From: Candidatus Omnitrophota bacterium
Lineage (GTDB): Bacteria > Omnitrophota > Gorgyraeia > Aquiviventales > Aquiviventaceae
Assembly (NCBI GenBank): GCA_016193195.1
Contig: JACPSQ010000120.1
Span: forward strand, 1-5,657
Length of the DNA: 5,657 bases
Direction of reading: 5' to 3'
Shown: positions 3,442 to 5,657 of the stretch, piece by piece
How the letters are laid out: each line of letters begins with the position of its first letter
Numbering within the stretch: the stretch's first letter is position 1
Notes under the pieces: model-generated
The model's database searches: none
What the model saw: only the letters and a program-made list of their open reading frames with translations
Told to the model about the DNA's origin: nothing
Translations under genes and position numbers: made by a program

Positions 3442-5657
3442 ATGGCACCACCCAAGGCGTTTCTGATTGACGGAACCGCGTTTTGCTATCGGGCCTTTTA
3501 TGCCATCCGCAACCTGAGCACGCGAGACGGCCGCCCGACCAACGCGGTCTACGGATTTGCCATGATGCTCCAAGCGCTCAGGGAGAAGGAGCGGCCCGAC
3601 TATCTGGCGGTGGCGTTCGATGTCGGGAAGCCGACCTTCCGCCACGAGAAATTTGAGAGCTACAAGATCCAGCGCAAGCCGATGCCTGAGCCGCTGATCG
3701 GACAGATCCCTGTGGTGAAAACCCTGCTCGCCGCCTACCGCATCCCGGTCTTTGAGCGGGAGGGCTACGAAGCGGAGGATGTCCTGGCGACGATTGCGAG
3801 GCGGATCGCCGCCGGCGGCGTCGACACGTTCCTCGTCACAGGCGACAAGGACGCCCTCCAGCTCGTCAACAGCCACATCAAAGTGTACAACCCGCACCAC
3901 AGGGAAGACGCCATCCTGGATGCGGCCTCGGTGCGGGCGCGCTATGGAGTGGGGCCGGAGCGGATGGTCGACCTGATGGCGCTGATGGGTGATGAGATTG
4001 ACAATATCCCCGGCGTCCCGGGCATCGGGGAGAAGACCGCCAGTCAGCTCATCCAGCGGTTCGGCAGCCTCGAAGAGCTCTACCGGCATCTGGATGAGAT
4101 TGAGAGCCCGGCACGGCGCAAGAGCCTGGAGGTGGCGCGGCAGCAGGTGGAGCTTTCGCGGGAGCTTGCCCGCGTGCGCAGCGACGTCCCGGTGGACGTG
4201 GCGCTCAAGGATCTTGCCGTCCAAGCGCCGGATTGGCGCTCCCTGCGCAGTCTCTTCCGTGAGCTTGAGTTCAAGCGGTTGCTGGGTGCGATCGAGGAGC
4301 GTTCCCCGGCGGCGCCTGCGCCGGCTCACGTCGCGCATCCGGTCATGAGCGAACACGCCCTTGACGCGTTGGCCTCCGCCCTCTCACTGACGGAGGGGAA
4401 GCCCGTGGCCATCCTCTGCTGGCCGCTTCCGATCCGCGACGGAGCCGACGGCGGGCTCCTCGCGTTGGCCCTGACGGATGGGGTGTGGGTGGTGCCGGTG
4501 GATCGCGACACGTTTCGCTCGCCGGCAGGTCAACGGCTCGGCGCCTGGCTCGCGAATGCCGGCGCCCAGAAGATCAGCCACGATGCGAAGGCGGCGACGC
4601 GGATCTTGGGACGGTATGGAGTCGAACTCCGTGGCGTCACCGGGGACACGATGGTAGCGGCGTATCTTTTGAACCCCGCGCGGACCAACCAGACGCTCAG
4701 CGATCTTTCGGATGAGTACCTGGATCAACCGCTGGGTCCCCTCCCGAAGATCGAGGACATCCGACGCCAATCGCTCGAGCGGAACGAGGTCTTGGAGCCA
4801 TTCAGCCGCTGCGCCTGCGCCGTGACGCGGCTCCATGAGCGGCTCCTCGCCGACCTCGCATCGCGTGAGCTTGCCGCGCTGTACACGGATCTTGAACTGC
4901 CCCTCTTGGGCGTGTTGGCTCAGATGGAGGCGGCCGGTGTTGCAATCGACGTCCCGTACCTCAACCGGCTGCGCGCTTCGATGCGCGCCGAGCTCACCGG
5001 GTTCACCGAAGAGATCTACCGGCTCGCCGGGGGCGAGTTCAACCTCAACTCGCCCAAACAGCTCGCCCAGGTGCTGTTTGAGCGATTGCAGTTGCCCGTG
5101 ATCAAACGGAATAAAACCGGACCCTCCACTGACAGCGACGTCCTCCAGCAACTGGCCGCTCATCACCCGCTGCCGGCCAACCTCATGCGCTACCGCGAGC
5201 TCTCGAAGCTCGTCTCCACCTACGTGGACGCGCTTCCCCAATTGGTCGATCCGAAGACCGGCCGCATCCACACGTCGTTCAACCAAACGGCGACGGCGAC
5301 CGGACGGCTGTCTTCCAGCGAGCCGAATTTGCAGAACATCCCCGTCAAGACAGAGCTTGGCCGATCGATCCGCAAGGCCTTCATTCCCGGAATTCCCGAC
5401 GGCCTCCTGGCGGCGGCGGACTACTCCCAGATTGAGCTGCGGATCCTGGCCCATCTCTCAGGCGACGAGCACCTGACCGAGGCCTTCCATCAGGGCCGCG
5501 ACATCCATCGCTTCACCGCCTCGCTGATCTCCGGATGCCCGGAAGCCGAGGTGCAGCCGGAGCAGCGGCAGGCGATGAAGGCGGTCAACTACGGGATCCT
5601 CTACGGCATGACGTCGCACGGGCTCTCGAAGGAGCTGGGGATCTCCTTTGAGGAGGC
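3442..5657 (+). CDS. polA: DNA polymerase I, 3' end outside window
   Basis: There are 738 codons with no stop; about 145 more are expected by comparison with E. coli Pol I. Pol I removes RNA primers and fills gaps in replication and repair. The N-terminal 5'-nuclease looks intact: FLIDGTAF (Asp10), VAFD (Asp60), EAED (110-113), TGDKD (133-137) and GDEIDNIPGVPGIGEKTA (183-200, helix-hairpin-helix type). The middle 3'-5' exonuclease domain (about 310-470) has lost its metal ligands: VAILCWPLP (322-330) replaces the DxE motif, and Ala458 lies where E. coli has Asp501. Asp381 in SHDAK may correspond to Asp424. The polymerase domain has TATGRLSSSEPNLQNIP, motif A DYSQIELR (Asp660-Arg667) and the O-helix Arg709, Lys713, Tyr717, Tyr721. 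Motif C is beyond the window. The start at MAPPKAFLIDG fits the family although no SD precedes it. Confidence 0.96.
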   Translation, partial: MAPPKAFLIDGTAFCYRAFYAIRNLSTRDGRPTNAVYGFAMMLQALREKERPDYLAVAFDVGKPTFRHEKFESYKIQRKPMPEPLIGQIPVVKTLLAAYRIPVFEREGYEAEDVLATIARRIAAGGVDTFLVTGDKDALQLVNSHIKVYNPHHREDAILDAASVRARYGVGPERMVDLMALMGDEIDNIPGVPGIGEKTASQLIQRFGSLEELYRHLDEIESPARRKSLEVARQQVELSRELARVRSDVPVDVALKDLAVQAPDWRSLRSLFRELEFKRLLGAIEERSPAAPAPAHVAHPVMSEHALDALASALSLTEGKPVAILCWPLPIRDGADGGLLALALTDGVWVVPVDRDTFRSPAGQRLGAWLANAGAQKISHDAKAATRILGRYGVELRGVTGDTMVAAYLLNPARTNQTLSDLSDEYLDQPLGPLPKIEDIRRQSLERNEVLEPFSRCACAVTRLHERLLADLASRELAALYTDLELPLLGVLAQMEAAGVAIDVPYLNRLRASMRAELTGFTEEIYRLAGGEFNLNSPKQLAQVLFERLQLPVIKRNKTGPSTDSDVLQQLAAHHPLPANLMRYRELSKLVSTYVDALPQLVDPKTGRIHTSFNQTATATGRLSSSEPNLQNIPVKTELGRSIRKAFIPGIPDGLLAAADYSQIELRILAHLSGDEHLTEAFHQGRDIHRFTASLISGCPEAEVQPEQRQAMKAVNYGILYGMTSHGLSKELGISFEE

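Noticed and set aside
3340..5454. Two long minus-strand open frames (3340-4356 and 4384-5454)
   Set aside because: They lie opposite polA, whose conserved motifs run through both. GC-rich codon bias opens the antisense frame; the translations are low-complexity and Arg-rich.

Overview
The window is GC-rich bacterial DNA, dense with genes on both strands, and no phage or plasmid replication gene is visible. Codon use is GC-biased, and most promoters I can see are sigma70-type with 17-bp spacers. The lineage cannot be fixed by eye. The wording of the DNA polymerase I N-terminus, the signal-peptide TPR protein and the TGGATGATGG-type intergenic repeat recall uncultivated Gram-negative lineages such as Candidatus Omnitrophota, or Nitrospirota relatives. 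I hold this with low to moderate confidence.

Layout. (1) Positions 1-1191, plus strand: the 3' portion of a gene for a phage-tail/appendage-like surface protein. It has GNxGIG repeats and a C-terminal domain of the kind found in self-processing appendage proteins. (2) Positions 1192-2150: an accessory patch. A HicB-HicA toxin-antitoxin pair and an unrecognised basic 50-residue ORF lie on the minus strand. They sit between the intact 3' end of gene 1 and a decayed second copy of the same 3' end (about 1985-2093). The downstream flank of the stop codon is also duplicated. (3) Positions 2151-2510, minus strand: a stand-alone retropepsin-like (clan AA) aspartic protease. (4) Positions 2511-2641: a divergent promoter region with a perfect 11-bp tandem repeat against one -35 box. 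(5) Positions 2642-3229, plus strand: an exported TPR protein. (6) Positions 3230-3441: an intergenic region dominated by a large imperfect inverted repeat. (7) Position 3442 to the window end, plus strand: polA, DNA polymerase I, cut off after the O-helix.

How the parts relate. polA is the housekeeping anchor. The region to its left is variable. A tandem family of appendage genes seems to have been disrupted by, or rebuilt around, a toxin-antitoxin cassette. The most striking signal is that hicB and the unrelated protease gene are driven by nearly the same promoter plus leader: 23 of 29 bases match from -35 through -10, followed by the same GAAAGGAGCA ribosome-binding segment. This points to a shared regulatory cassette or common regulation. 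Two other promoters place transcription starts only 3-4 nt before the ATG, suggesting leaderless messages. PolA has lost its proofreading residues and carries Tyr where E. coli Pol I has Phe762.
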